NCBI GenBank assembly: GCA_040079635.1
Contig: JBEBJY010000013.1
Coordinates: forward strand, 1-51,347
Direction of reading: 5' to 3'
Length of the DNA: 51,347 nucleotides
Source: Aalborgiella sp040079635
GTDB taxonomy: Bacteria > Pseudomonadota > Gammaproteobacteria > Burkholderiales > Burkholderiaceae_C
Within the stretch, counting starts at the first letter, position 1. The number at the start of each line of letters is the position of its first letter. Positions 41,601-50,500 of the stretch are shown piece after piece. The notes under the pieces were generated by a model that did not search any database, had not been told where the DNA came from, and saw only the letters and a list, made by a program, of their open reading frames with translations. The position numbers were made by a program, and so were the translations under genes.

Positions 41601-42231
41601 CGGGCACGGGGTACAAGCTGCGTTGGGTGTCGGGGTCAAAGGTGCGGATGCTGTCGATTTCGTCGTCAAACAAATCGACGCGATACGGCACGAGCGAGCC
41701 CATGGGGAACAGGTCAATCAGCCCACCGCGCACAGCATATTCACCGGGGCTGACGACTTGGCTGACATGGTTGTAGCCCGCTAGCGTTAATTGCGCTTTG
41801 AACTTGGCTTCGTCCAGCTTTTGCTTGGTTTTAAACGAAAACGTGTAGGCTGCTAAAAAACTGGGCGGTGCGAGGCGGTACAAAGCCGTGGTGGCGGGGA
41901 CGATGACGACATCTGCGCCGCTGTCTTTGTCGCGTTGACTGATACGCCACAGCGTCGCCAAGCGTTCGCTGATCAGGTCTTGGTGCGGTGAAAACGAGTC
42001 GTAAGGCAGAGTTTCCCAGTCGGGGAACAGGGTCAGCCGCACTTCTGGGGCGAAAAAGGCGATTTCATGCATCAGCCGCTGGGCGTCTGTGGCGTCAGAC
42101 GTGACAATCGCTGTCAAACGCTTGGCGGCTTTATCATGCTGGGCTAATTTAGCAAGCAACAGCGCATCAGACGACCCAATGGAGCGGGGCAGGGTGTAGC
42201 GTTTGCCTAGGGAGAGCTTGGGTAAATCCAT
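38656..42231 (-). CDS. mfd: Transcription-repair coupling factor Mfd
   Basis: A 1191-residue ATP-dependent translocase that removes RNA polymerase stalled at DNA damage and recruits UvrA. The N-terminal UvrB-homology region (SDALLLAKLA...FPDWETLPYD) is followed by the RNAP-interaction domain (GDPVVHSAHGIGRYMGL, near residue 508). The translocase has Walker A GDVGFGKTEVALRAAF near 663 and DEEHRFG near 762, then the RecG-like TRG motif and C-terminal D7 (YCGDVHLRLSFYKKLA). Length is typical and no break is seen. I prefer the ATG at 42231 to the TTG one codon earlier. Confidence 0.97.
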   Translation of the reverse strand: MDLPKLSLGKRYTLPRSIGSSDALLLAKLAQHDKAAKRLTAIVTSDATDAQRLMHEIAFFAPEVRLTLFPDWETLPYDSFSPHQDLISERLATLWRISQRDKDSGADVVIVPATTALYRLAPPSFLAAYTFSFKTKQKLDEAKFKAQLTLAGYNHVSQVVSPGEYAVRGGLIDLFPMGSLVPYRVDLFDDEIDSIRTFDPDTQRSLYPVPEVRLLPGREFPMDNDARTKFRSRWRELVEGDPTKSRVYKDIGNGVATAGIEYYLPLFFEETATVFDYLAGQGNAADQATVVLHGDLEPAFQRFWQDTKDRYRLVQGDPDRPALPPETLFLSAEQFYARANDFAQLAIKVAPADASNEDSFVEFGALPDLSVARGTEDPLAKLKNHLKSTLQRVLILAESDGRRESLLDFLRASNLSVPAFDSLEDFQTSVEKIGIATSGLNVGFSWQQAGLGKNIAEGIDFVTETELFAAGAVTRRRKKQEQVSDVEALIKDLSELNVGDPVVHSAHGIGRYMGLINLDLGLSKQADGSMANVLSSTVQEFLHLEYADKATLYVPVSQLHHISRYTGVSADEAPLHRLGSPQWDKAKRKAAEQIRDSAAELLNIYARRAAREGHAFRYSPQDYETFANDFGFEETADQRAAIHCVIQDMISPRPMDRLVCGDVGFGKTEVALRAAFIAITGGKQVAILAPTTLLAEQHYQTLVDRFAKWPVKVAEMSRFRSAKEITAAIKGIADGTIDIVVGTHKLLSKDVHFQRLGLLVIDEEHRFGVRHKEMMKAMRAEIDVLTLTATPIPRTLGMALEGLRDLSVIATAPQRRLAIKTFVRTESNGVIREAVLRELKRGGQVYFLHNEVDTIQNRKERLEEILPEARIAIAHGQMPERELERVMKDFVSQRYNLLLCSTIIETGIDVPTANTIVMARADKFGLAQLHQLRGRVGRSHHQAYAYLMVPDIEGLTKQAGQRLEAIQQMEELGSGFYLAMHDLEIRGTGEVLGENQSGNMMEIGFQLYNEMLGEAVRCLKAGIEPDLMSPMNVTTEINLHAPALLPDDYCGDVHLRLSFYKKLATAKTTEQIDSLLEEIVDRFGKLPPQAQTLLDVHRLRVMAKAYGVVKVDAAPGVINITFKPNPPIDPMSIIHLIQKNRHIKLTGNDKLRIERDLPEAKDRALMVRDVLRSLGQPKVEVAKPEKAAVLR

Positions 42232-42297
42232 CAATATTTAGTTCGGTGTAGCTACTCGGTGTAACTTTGTACAGCATTGCATTTTAGAATAGCCACC

Positions 42298-43056
42298 ATG
42301 ACAAACGCTCAAGTCGCTGAAAACAACCTTGAAAATAACGCCAAACTTTGGGTGCTGATTCCTTGTGGTGGCAGTGGTTCTCGGGCACAGAGTGAGATTC
42401 CCAAGCAATACCGCGTCATCGCTGGCAAACCCATGGTGATGCACACTTTGGCGGCTTTTGAGCAAGTGGAACGATTGGCCGGTGGTTTGGTGGTGATTGC
42501 AAAAGAAGATGATTATTTGCTTGAAATATTGAAAACATCAAAAAATACTATATTTTCAATAGCACCTCAGGCAGGAAATACACGGGCTACGACCGTTTTT
42601 AAGGGTCTAAAAGCACTTTTGCAGCATGGCGCAGCGGCTACCGACTGGGTGTTGGTGCATGATGCGGCACGTTGCCTCATCACTCCTGAGCAAATCAACG
42701 CATTGATCGATGCCTGCAAAGATGATGCTATAGGCGGTTTGCTAGCTTTGCCTTTGCCAGATACCTTGAAAAGCGAAAAAGCGGGTCGGGTTGCCGCAAC
42801 TTTAGGTCGCAGCGACAAATGGCTGGCCCAAACGCCGCAAATGTTCAAAATTGGTGCGCTTTTGGACGCTTTAACTGCAGCGGGTGATTTATCGGACACA
42901 TCAAACGCTTTGATTACCGACGAATCCAGTGCCATGGAGCGCATGGGTCATGCGCCCAAGCTTGTACGCGGCAGCGCCCAAAACTTCAAAGTGACGTATC
43001 CCGAAGACTTTGCGCTGGCTGAGGCGGTGTTGCAAAACCGCAAGCATTCCGGCTAA
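42298..43056 (+). CDS. ispD: 2-C-methyl-D-erythritol 4-phosphate cytidylyltransferase, with repeat-derived segment
   Basis: A 252-residue enzyme of the MEP isoprenoid pathway, joining CTP and MEP. The nucleotide-binding loop PCGGSGSRAQSEIPKQYRVI is N-terminal; WVLVHDAARCLI and the late TDESSAME and VTYPEDFALAEAVL blocks are all present. Residues about 82-98 (NTIFSIAPQAGNTRATT) are encoded by a reverse copy of the dispersed repeat. The conserved GGATRA-type motif of the family falls inside it as AGNTRA. The usual neighbour ispF is absent; mfd is divergent. Confidence 0.93.
   Translation: MTNAQVAENNLENNAKLWVLIPCGGSGSRAQSEIPKQYRVIAGKPMVMHTLAAFEQVERLAGGLVVIAKEDDYLLEILKTSKNTIFSIAPQAGNTRATTVFKGLKALLQHGAAATDWVLVHDAARCLITPEQINALIDACKDDAIGGLLALPLPDTLKSEKAGRVAATLGRSDKWLAQTPQMFKIGALLDALTAAGDLSDTSNALITDESSAMERMGHAPKLVRGSAQNFKVTYPEDFALAEAVLQNRKHSG
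42545..42589 (-). repeat. Dispersed repeat inside ispD, copy O (coding)
   Basis: Reverse copy with arms ACTAT/ATAGC and a 7-nt loop, then CCTCAGGCAGGAAATACACG GGCTA. The frame's consensus TAG is CAG here, so no stop arises. Confidence 0.75.
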
Positions 43057-43158
43057 ATTCAACGCATTCGCCAAAATTTACAAAGCCTTTACAAATTTGT
43101 ACGGTTCTTGGGGGTTAACGATGTAAGCTGAATCAACGGCTTTAACGTTGAATAAGCT

Positions 43159-44583
43159 ATGCTGAATCCACCACAAATGACGCCCCAGCAGGCTAGACAT
43201 CTGCTGATTCGCACAGGTTTTGCGCCCACGCAAGCTGAGGTTAACAAACTGGTGGGAAAAAGCGCCCAACAAGCTGTCAACGACATCATCACCGCAGCAC
43301 TTGCGACAAAACCCAAATACCCAGCGCCCGCTTTTGTGAGTCAACCACCGCCGACACCCGCTAACCAGCTCAAAACAGTAGATGAACGGCAAGAGCAGCG
43401 ACGTGCGCAAATATCCGAAGGCGTAGAGCTGAAAGCTTGGTGGCTACGCGAAATGCTGGAAACGCCTACGCCCTTGGCAGAACGCATGGTGCTGTTTTGG
43501 CATAACCATTTCGCCACGTCGCAACAAAAAGTGGTGCGCTCGCAGGCCATGTGGCGGCAGCACCAGCTGTTTCGTAGCCATGCCTTGGGCAGCTTCGCAA
43601 GTTTGCTGCACGGCATCGCCAAAGACCCAGCCATGCTGGTTTACCTCGATGCCGCCAACAGCCGACGCGATGCACCGAATGAAAACTTTGCGCGCGAGGT
43701 GATGGAGTTGTTCACCTTGGGCGAAGCCACCCAAGGCGGTGGCTACAACGAGCAAGACATCAAAGAAGTCGCCCGTGCTTTTACGGGCTGGAGCGTGGAC
43801 AGAGAAGATTTCAGCTTCAAGTTCCGCGCCCCAGCACATGATATTTTTTCTAAAACGGTGCTAGGCAAAGTTGGTAATTTCAATGGCGATGATGTGCTGA
43901 ACATCATGCTGGCGCAGGCGGCGTGTGGCGAATTCATCGTTGGCAAGTTGTGGAAAGAGTTTGTATCTCCCACGCCCGACAAGTTGGAAGTTAACAGAAT
44001 AGCGAAGCGTTTTTCCCAAAACGGCTACGCCATTGACAGCGCTTTGGCTGATTTGTTGACTACGGACGCGTTTTGGGCAGAAAGTAACCGTGGCAGCTTG
44101 ATCAAGTCGCCTGTGGATTTAGTTGTCGGCACAGTACGGCAGTTTGCGTTTAGCTACAGCGATGTGATGCCGTTTGTGCTGAAAACCTCGCAACTGGGGC
44201 AAAACCTCTTGATGCCGCCTAATGTCAAAGGCTGGCCTGGCTACACAGATTGGATCAACGCGACGACGCTTTTGGAGCGTAAAAACTTCACCCAGCAGTT
44301 GTTTAGATCGATAGAACCCCTTGCGACTTTATCTATGAACCCAGCTTTGGGAAGAATGGCGATGTTTAAAGTTGGCAAAGCTGAAGCCGTGATGGCGTTG
44401 GATGCCGATGCGTTCTTGAGGCCGTATGGCGGACGTTCAGATGGTGTGCCAAATGATGCCTTAAAAACGACTTTAGCCGGCGTATTACTTGCCTCATCAG
44501 CTACACAAAATATAGCAAATGGCACGGTGGGCACGGCGTATTTGCGAACACTGACGCTTGACCCAGCCTACCAGTTGAAATGA
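43159..44583 (+). CDS. DUF1800 domain-containing protein
   Basis: A 474-residue DUF1800 protein. It opens ARHLLIRTGFAPTQAEVNKLVG; family blocks include ERMVLFWHNHFATSQQKV, NENFAREVMELFTLGEA and PPNVKGWPGYTDWINATTLLERK. It ends in the typical DPAYQLK. Near the C-terminus a dispersed-repeat copy is read in frame (LAGVLLASSATQNIANG) just before the terminal block. DUF1800 genes normally pair with a DUF1501 gene, as here 15 bp downstream; the pair is thought to act at or outside the cell envelope, but the function is unknown. Confidence 0.93.
   Translation: MLNPPQMTPQQARHLLIRTGFAPTQAEVNKLVGKSAQQAVNDIITAALATKPKYPAPAFVSQPPPTPANQLKTVDERQEQRRAQISEGVELKAWWLREMLETPTPLAERMVLFWHNHFATSQQKVVRSQAMWRQHQLFRSHALGSFASLLHGIAKDPAMLVYLDAANSRRDAPNENFAREVMELFTLGEATQGGGYNEQDIKEVARAFTGWSVDREDFSFKFRAPAHDIFSKTVLGKVGNFNGDDVLNIMLAQAACGEFIVGKLWKEFVSPTPDKLEVNRIAKRFSQNGYAIDSALADLLTTDAFWAESNRGSLIKSPVDLVVGTVRQFAFSYSDVMPFVLKTSQLGQNLLMPPNVKGWPGYTDWINATTLLERKNFTQQLFRSIEPLATLSMNPALGRMAMFKVGKAEAVMALDADAFLRPYGGRSDGVPNDALKTTLAGVLLASSATQNIANGTVGTAYLRTLTLDPAYQLK
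44474..44521 (+). repeat. Dispersed repeat inside the DUF1800 gene, copy P (coding)
   Basis: Forward copy in the same frame as the rlmD copy. The consensus GCC TAA GTA is GCC TCA TCA here. Arms GCTAC/ATAGC with a 7-nt loop. Confidence 0.82.
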
Positions 44584-44598
44584 AAAAGTGAGTACCTC

Positions 44599-45801
44599 AT
44601 GAAAAGAAGAGATTTTATAAGCAACTTCAGCACGGTGACTGGCGCAGCACTGTTGTCTGCCCATGCCCCTGGCTGGGCTCAAGCTGTGGCGCAACGTGCC
44701 AGCAGCGTGCAAGATCGTATTTTGATTTTGATTGAGCTCAAAGGCGGCAACGATGGGCTGAATACTGTCGTGCCGTATGCAGACAACACCTATTACCAAT
44801 TGCGTAACTCCATTGGCATCAAGTCCGACGAAGTTATCAAACTCGACGATAAAGTCGGTCTGCACCCAGAACTCAAAGCGATGTTGCCATTTTGGGAGAA
44901 AAACGAACTGGCAATCGTGCAGGGCGTGGGTTACCCCGAGGCTAATTTGTCGCATTTCAGATCGATTGAGATTTGGGACACTGCCTCCAAAGCCAGTGAA
45001 TATTTGAGTGACGGCTGGATCACCCGAGGTATGCAAGGTGGCTTAGCATCCAAAACCAAGTTCACAGCAGAAGGGGTGTTGATTGGCATGAACGACTTTG
45101 GCCCACTAGCCGGCGCAAAAGCCGTGTCGTTGAATGACCCGGTTGCCTTCGTCAACCAATCTCGTCTAGCGCGCGTCAACGAACTGGTCGCATCGACACA
45201 AAACCCGGCACTACGCTATTTGCTCAAAGTGGAAAATGAAATTTCGCAAGCGGCGGATGGTTTGAGAGGCGATAAACACGCTTTCAACACCGTGTTTCCT
45301 ACGGGGCAATTTGGCAACAGCGTGGCTGCGGCAGCGCAAATCGTTGCATCTCAGCATCGCGATAAAGCTGGTGGCGTGCCAGTGATGTGTTTAACGTTAG
45401 GCAGCTTTGACACCCACCAAAACCAGCTTGGTACGCACGCGGGTTTGCTGAAACAGCTGGCTGAGAGCATGGCGGCGCTGAAAAGTGCTTTGACTGAGCT
45501 GGGCGCTTGGGACCGCACGCTGGTGATGACATTTTCAGAATTTGGTCGCCGCGCCAAACAAAACAGCTCTGGCGGCACTGACCACGGCACGGCTGCGCCG
45601 CATTTCATCGCAGGTGGGGCAGTGCGTGGCGGTTTGTACGGCCAAGCGCCAGATTTAAACCGCTTAGACGGTAACCAAAACGTGCTCTACACGACAGACT
45701 TTAGGCAAATTTACACCACAGTAGCGCAGCAGTGGTGGGGCGTGAATGCCGATTCTGTCGTGCGCGGGAAGTTTGAAGCGCTGAAGTTAGTTCGCACATA
45801 A
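44599..45801 (+). CDS. DUF1501 domain-containing exported protein
   Basis: A 400-residue protein with a twin-Arg signal (KRRDFISNFSTVTGAALLSAHAPGWAQ). Its alkaline-phosphatase/sulfatase-like fold is suggested by IELKGGNDGLNTVVPYADN, LSHFRSIEIWDTAS and the late VMTFSEFGRRAKQNSSGGTDHGTAAP (His and Asp/Glu metal-site-like). It lies directly after the DUF1800 gene and is almost certainly cotranscribed. Tat export of this partner suggests periplasmic or surface function of the pair. Confidence 0.93.
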   Translation: MKRRDFISNFSTVTGAALLSAHAPGWAQAVAQRASSVQDRILILIELKGGNDGLNTVVPYADNTYYQLRNSIGIKSDEVIKLDDKVGLHPELKAMLPFWEKNELAIVQGVGYPEANLSHFRSIEIWDTASKASEYLSDGWITRGMQGGLASKTKFTAEGVLIGMNDFGPLAGAKAVSLNDPVAFVNQSRLARVNELVASTQNPALRYLLKVENEISQAADGLRGDKHAFNTVFPTGQFGNSVAAAAQIVASQHRDKAGGVPVMCLTLGSFDTHQNQLGTHAGLLKQLAESMAALKSALTELGAWDRTLVMTFSEFGRRAKQNSSGGTDHGTAAPHFIAGGAVRGGLYGQAPDLNRLDGNQNVLYTTDFRQIYTTVAQQWWGVNADSVVRGKFEALKLVRT

Positions 45802-45825
45802 CTTGTTCAAACTGGTAAGCAAACA

Positions 45826-47277
45826 TCAACTGATATCGTGGTCCAGTACCAAGGGTAAGGTTTTTAAATTTTCAAACCTCGATTTGATATATGGCGGTGT
45901 GTAGATTTTTAAAGGCATCGCAAAGCGGAACACGCTGCCAACGCCTATTCTTGAGTTGACGGAAATTTTCGAACCTTCAGCGTAACCAGATAAACTTTTT
46001 ACCACGCTGAGACCCAGTCCGAAACCTTCGTCAGTGCTTGAAAAATCGCCAACTTTGTAGAACTCTTCAAACACATGCTCTAAATGCGCAGCATCAATGC
46101 CTATGCCAGTGTCCCAGACCTCAAATACCACCATGGATCTTCGCTTGCGTACGGTGATCAAAATGCCGCCTTTTTCTGTGTACTTGACGGCGTTAGATAT
46201 AAAGCAAGTCAAAATGCGCTTAACCAGCAGTTGATCGGTCTGCAAATAGCCCGACACCGTGTTGGTGCGAAATTCTAATTTTTTGCGACGTGCCAAAGGC
46301 TTGAATTGATGTTCTAAATCATCAATCAGTTCATCAATATCAACAGTTTGGTGTGCAACGTTGACATGCCCAGAGTTGATTTGTTCAAAATCAAACAGCG
46401 AGTCAAACAAATTGTTAATCGCATCGCACGACGCTGTAATTTTGGGTAACAGTGCTGGTAGTTGCGCATTATCCGTAGCAGCTAACTCAGCATACATTTT
46501 CAAGGCGTAAACGGGTTGCCTGATGTCATGAGCGGAGCTGGAATAAAAGCGCTGAATCACTTCATTGGCGTTCATGGCCACTTGCTTTTCATGCGCCAGC
46601 TGTTCAGTTTTTAAATTCAGCGTTCGGATCAAACTGTTATTGCGAAATTGCAGCGACATATTTCGTTTGAAGGCGTTGAACAAGCGGTTGTTGAAACTAT
46701 GCAAAACTGCCCAAATCACTACCAAACTAAGCAAATGTATATATTGCAGCTGCGGCCCTTGAAATCGCCACTCATAAGCGATGTACCAAACAGCGCCCAA
46801 AACTTGCGTGCCCATCAAAATGTTGATGAATTGCGTTGAAATTTCGCGGTGTGTATTGAGGTTATGAACAGCAACCAAACCGACAAAGGTCAAAATAGTT
46901 GCGCCAATGTATTGATTGTCTATAGGAATGCTGGTGAAAAATAACCAGCCTGATACGCCCCAAGTGAATGCATTCAACGTCCAAGCCAGCTGGTTTCGGT
47001 TGATAAAGGCACATTTGACACCGATTTCGGCATTTGAAAAGTGTTTGTTGAATTCGGATTTGATATAAACACGAAAAACCACCACCACCAGAGACACCAT
47101 CAGCCACACCGCTAGCAAGAAAACATTGACGTGCCCAAACAATTGAGCCGCCATAGCCACCATGGTGCCCGCCGCGAACCAAGTCATACGCGAGCGCGAT
47201 TGAGTCAACAAACGCAGAGATTCATCCTCAATCCAATCGTTTTCCGATAATTCAGTTTTTAAATCAAGGTCTTGCAT
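45826..47277 (-). CDS. Six-TM sensor histidine kinase without receiver domain
   Basis: A 483-residue kinase. About six membrane helices occupy residues 31-195 without an extracytoplasmic sensor domain. The phospho-acceptor is His250 in SSAHDIRQPVYALKMY, and the ATPase domain has N (ISNAVKYTEKGG, Asn362), G1 (DTGIGID), F (FEEFYK) and G2 (GFGLGLSVVKSL) boxes. The AHDxRQP H-box is usual in hybrid kinases that end in a receiver domain. Here the receiver is absent and no response-regulator gene adjoins, so the partner must be elsewhere. Confidence 0.92.
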   Translation of the reverse strand: MQDLDLKTELSENDWIEDESLRLLTQSRSRMTWFAAGTMVAMAAQLFGHVNVFLLAVWLMVSLVVVVFRVYIKSEFNKHFSNAEIGVKCAFINRNQLAWTLNAFTWGVSGWLFFTSIPIDNQYIGATILTFVGLVAVHNLNTHREISTQFINILMGTQVLGAVWYIAYEWRFQGPQLQYIHLLSLVVIWAVLHSFNNRLFNAFKRNMSLQFRNNSLIRTLNLKTEQLAHEKQVAMNANEVIQRFYSSSAHDIRQPVYALKMYAELAATDNAQLPALLPKITASCDAINNLFDSLFDFEQINSGHVNVAHQTVDIDELIDDLEHQFKPLARRKKLEFRTNTVSGYLQTDQLLVKRILTCFISNAVKYTEKGGILITVRKRRSMVVFEVWDTGIGIDAAHLEHVFEEFYKVGDFSSTDEGFGLGLSVVKSLSGYAEGSKISVNSRIGVGSVFRFAMPLKIYTPPYIKSRFENLKTLPLVLDHDIS

Positions 47278-47429
47278 ATTTTTGTAGTTCGTACACGCCA
47301 GAATCGGAATAAAAATCGCTAAATATGGTTAGTAAATCAAATGATTAATACAATTTGATACATTCTGCCTTAAAAAGCGGCTATTTTGGGGTGTCTTTAC
47401 TTATCTAACTTATCTTTAATCTTGAGCAT

Positions 47430-47453
47430 CTAAGTTTTGAGAAACTATCTTAG
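47430..47453. other. Imperfect hairpin in the region before purL
   Basis: CTAAGTTT and AAACTATCTTAG can pair with a 3-nt bulge around a TGAG loop. It lies about 80 bp before the purL start; role unknown. The rest of the 47278-47529 gap shows no clear promoter or riboswitch. Confidence 0.3.
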
Positions 47454-47529
47454 GCACACTTAGACCGTTAAAATCCAAGGGTAATTCCTATCCTAGCACT
47501 TGCTTTCCTCCCAACACCAGGCTCACATT

Positions 47530-50500
47530 TTGAACTTGCATATCAGCACCATCGAGGGCGGCAGCGCTCTCAGCCCGTTTCGCATCAACCAACTTTTGCC
47601 AAAACTTCAGGCAGTAAGTGACAAAATTAGCCACCTTAGCGCACGGTTTGTGCATTTGGCCGCCACTGAAACGCCGCCAAACGAGGTTTTAAGTTCAAAG
47701 TTGCAATCCCTATTGACCTACGGCGAGCCGGCTGAGCAGCTTGAGACAAAGTCAAATACGGTCCAAATCATCGTCGCCCCACGCTTGGGCACCGTCTCGC
47801 CATGGGCCTCCAAAGCCAGCGACATCGCCCACAATTGCGGCTTGGCAGTCAAACGCGTCGAACGCTTGACCGAATACGCCATCACCCTGAAAAATCCGAT
47901 TTTAGATTTATTCGGTAAGGCCAGCCTCTCAGCCGAGCAACTTCAAGACGTCGCCGCACTTCTGCACGACCGCATGACCGAGTCGGTACTGTTTGACCGC
48001 AAAGATTCATTGGGCTTGTTTGCTAGCGTTACTGCAGCACCCATGGAGTATGTTGACGTACTTGCAGGTGGAAGAGCCGCTTTGGAAGCTGCCAATACCG
48101 AGTTCGGATTGGCATTAGCCGATGACGAGATGGATTACCTGGTCACCGCTTTCACTGGTTTGAAGCGCAACCCCAGCGACGTCGAACTGATGATGTTTGC
48201 GCAGGCCAACTCCGAGCACTGCCGACACAAAATCTTCAACGCCAACTTCATCATCGATGACGTGGCGATGGACAAAAGCCTGTTTGGCATGATCCGCAAC
48301 ACCCATCAGCTGCATCCGCAGCACATGGTGGTGGCGTATTCGGACAATTCTTCCGTCATGGAAGGCAGTGTGGTTGAGCGCTTCAGTGCAAATTTTGGTG
48401 AAAATGTTATTGAAGGTAATGTTATAAAAAGTAACGATAATTCATCTTCAAAAATCGACTCTAGCCGGCGTATTGATTGCTTAAGTAGCTATAAAAAGAA
48501 TAGCAAATTACAGCATGTTTTGATGAAAGTGGAAACCCACAACCACCCAACAGCAATTTCCCCATTCGCCGGTGCGGCGACGGGTGCAGGCGGTGAGATT
48601 CGGGACGAAGGCGCGACGGGGCGTGGTTCTAAACCGAAAGCAGGTTTGACGGGTTTTACCGTGTCGAAGATGAATTTCGATAGTGAAAGCGCTGAAAAAT
48701 CAAATAAATCAGAGACTTACGGCAAACCTGAACACATCGCCAGCCCGCTGCAGATCATGATCGAAGGCCCGCTGGGCGGCGCGGCGTTCAACAACGAGTT
48801 TGGTCGCCCCAACTTGCTGGGCTATTTCCGCGAGTACGAGCAATCCGTCGCTAGCAGCCTCGACACCGTTCAGCGCGGCTACCATAAGCCCATCATGATC
48901 GCTGGTGGCTTGGGTGTGATTGACAGCGATTTGACCCACAAAATCCTCTTCCCTGCGGGCAGCTTGCTCATCCAGCTCGGCGGCCCTGGCATGCGTATTG
49001 GCATGGGCGGCAGCGCGGCCAGCTCGATGGCGACCGGCTCCAACGCCGCCTCGCTGGATTTTGACTCCGTGCAACGCGGCAACCCTGAAATCGAGCGCCG
49101 TGCGCAAGAGGTGATCAACCAGTGCTGGCAAGCGGGCGCGAACAATCCCATCCTCGCCATTCACGACGTGGGCGCGGGTGGTTTATCCAACGCCTTCCCC
49201 GAACTGGTGAACGATGCAGGCCGTGGCGCACGCTTCGATTTGCGCGCTGTGCCGCTGGAAGAGTCCGGCCTCGCACCCAAAGAAATCTGGTGCAATGAGA
49301 GCCAGGAGCGCTATGTGATGGCGATTGCGCCCGAGTCTTTGGAGGCGTTCAAGGCGATTTGTGAGCGTGAGCGGTGTCCGTTTTCCGTCGTGGGGGTGAC
49401 GACGGATGAAAAGCAGCTCGTTTTGGCTGACGAGGGAGCAGAGTCTCCAGTCAATATGCCTATGGATGTTTTGTTAGGCAAACCGCCCAAAATGACCCGC
49501 GACGTCAAAACCGTCAAACGCCAGATTCCCGCACTGAATCTGACCGGCGTGGATCTGCAAAAAGCCGTCATCGACGTCTTGGCACACCCGACCGTCGCCA
49601 GCAAGCGCTTCCTCATCACCATTGGCGACCGCACCGTGGGCGGTTTCACCCATCGCGACCCGATGGTCGGCCCGTGGCAAGTACCCGTGGCGGATTGCGC
49701 CGTGACGTTGGCGGACTACCAAGGTTTCGCCGGAGAAGCCATGAGCATGGGTGAGCGCACGCCACTGGCGGCACTTGACGCACCCGCCTCGGGTCGCATG
49801 GCGGTTGCAGAGGCCATCACCAACCTGCTGGCCGCGCCGTTCGAGCTGTCCCGCGTCAAGTTGTCCGCCAACTGGATGGCGGCTTGCGGTGAAGCCGGCG
49901 AAGATGCCGCGCTGTATGAAACGGTCAAAGCCGTGGGCATGGAGCTGTGTCCGGCGCTGGGGATTTCGATTCCTGTGGGTAAGGATTCGTTGTCCATGCG
50001 GACGACTTGGAAGGAAAACTCAGAATCCAAGAAAGTGACGTCACCTGTCAGTCTTATCGTCACCGCTTTTGCAACGCTGGCTGATGTACGTGGGACTTTG
50101 ACCCCGCAACTGGACGCAACCGAAGCCGATACAACGCTGATCCTGATTGACCTCGGCAAAGGCCAAAACCGCATGGCGGGCAGCATTTTGGCGCAGACGA
50201 TTGACCAGTTTGGTGACCGCGTGCCGGACTTGGACGACGCCAAGGACTTGATCAATTTGGTCAACGCTATCAACGAGTTACGCACGAATCGCCAAATTTT
50301 GGCCTACCACGACAAGAGCGATGGCGGCCTGCTGGCCTGCGTGGCCGAGATGGCGTTTGCGGGGCATGTGGGCGTGTCCATCAACGTAGATATGTTGGTC
50401 ACAGAAGGCGACGGCATATCTGATAGCCGCATGGAAACTGGCGACAGCAAAAACTGGGCAGGGCAGGTGTCTGCACGCCGTGAAGAGCTGACCTTGAAGG

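Noticed and set aside
44497..45036. 179-codon open frame on the minus strand over the start of the DUF1501 gene.
   Set aside because: It is fully antisense to a clear DUF1800/DUF1501 operon and its protein has no recognisable domain.
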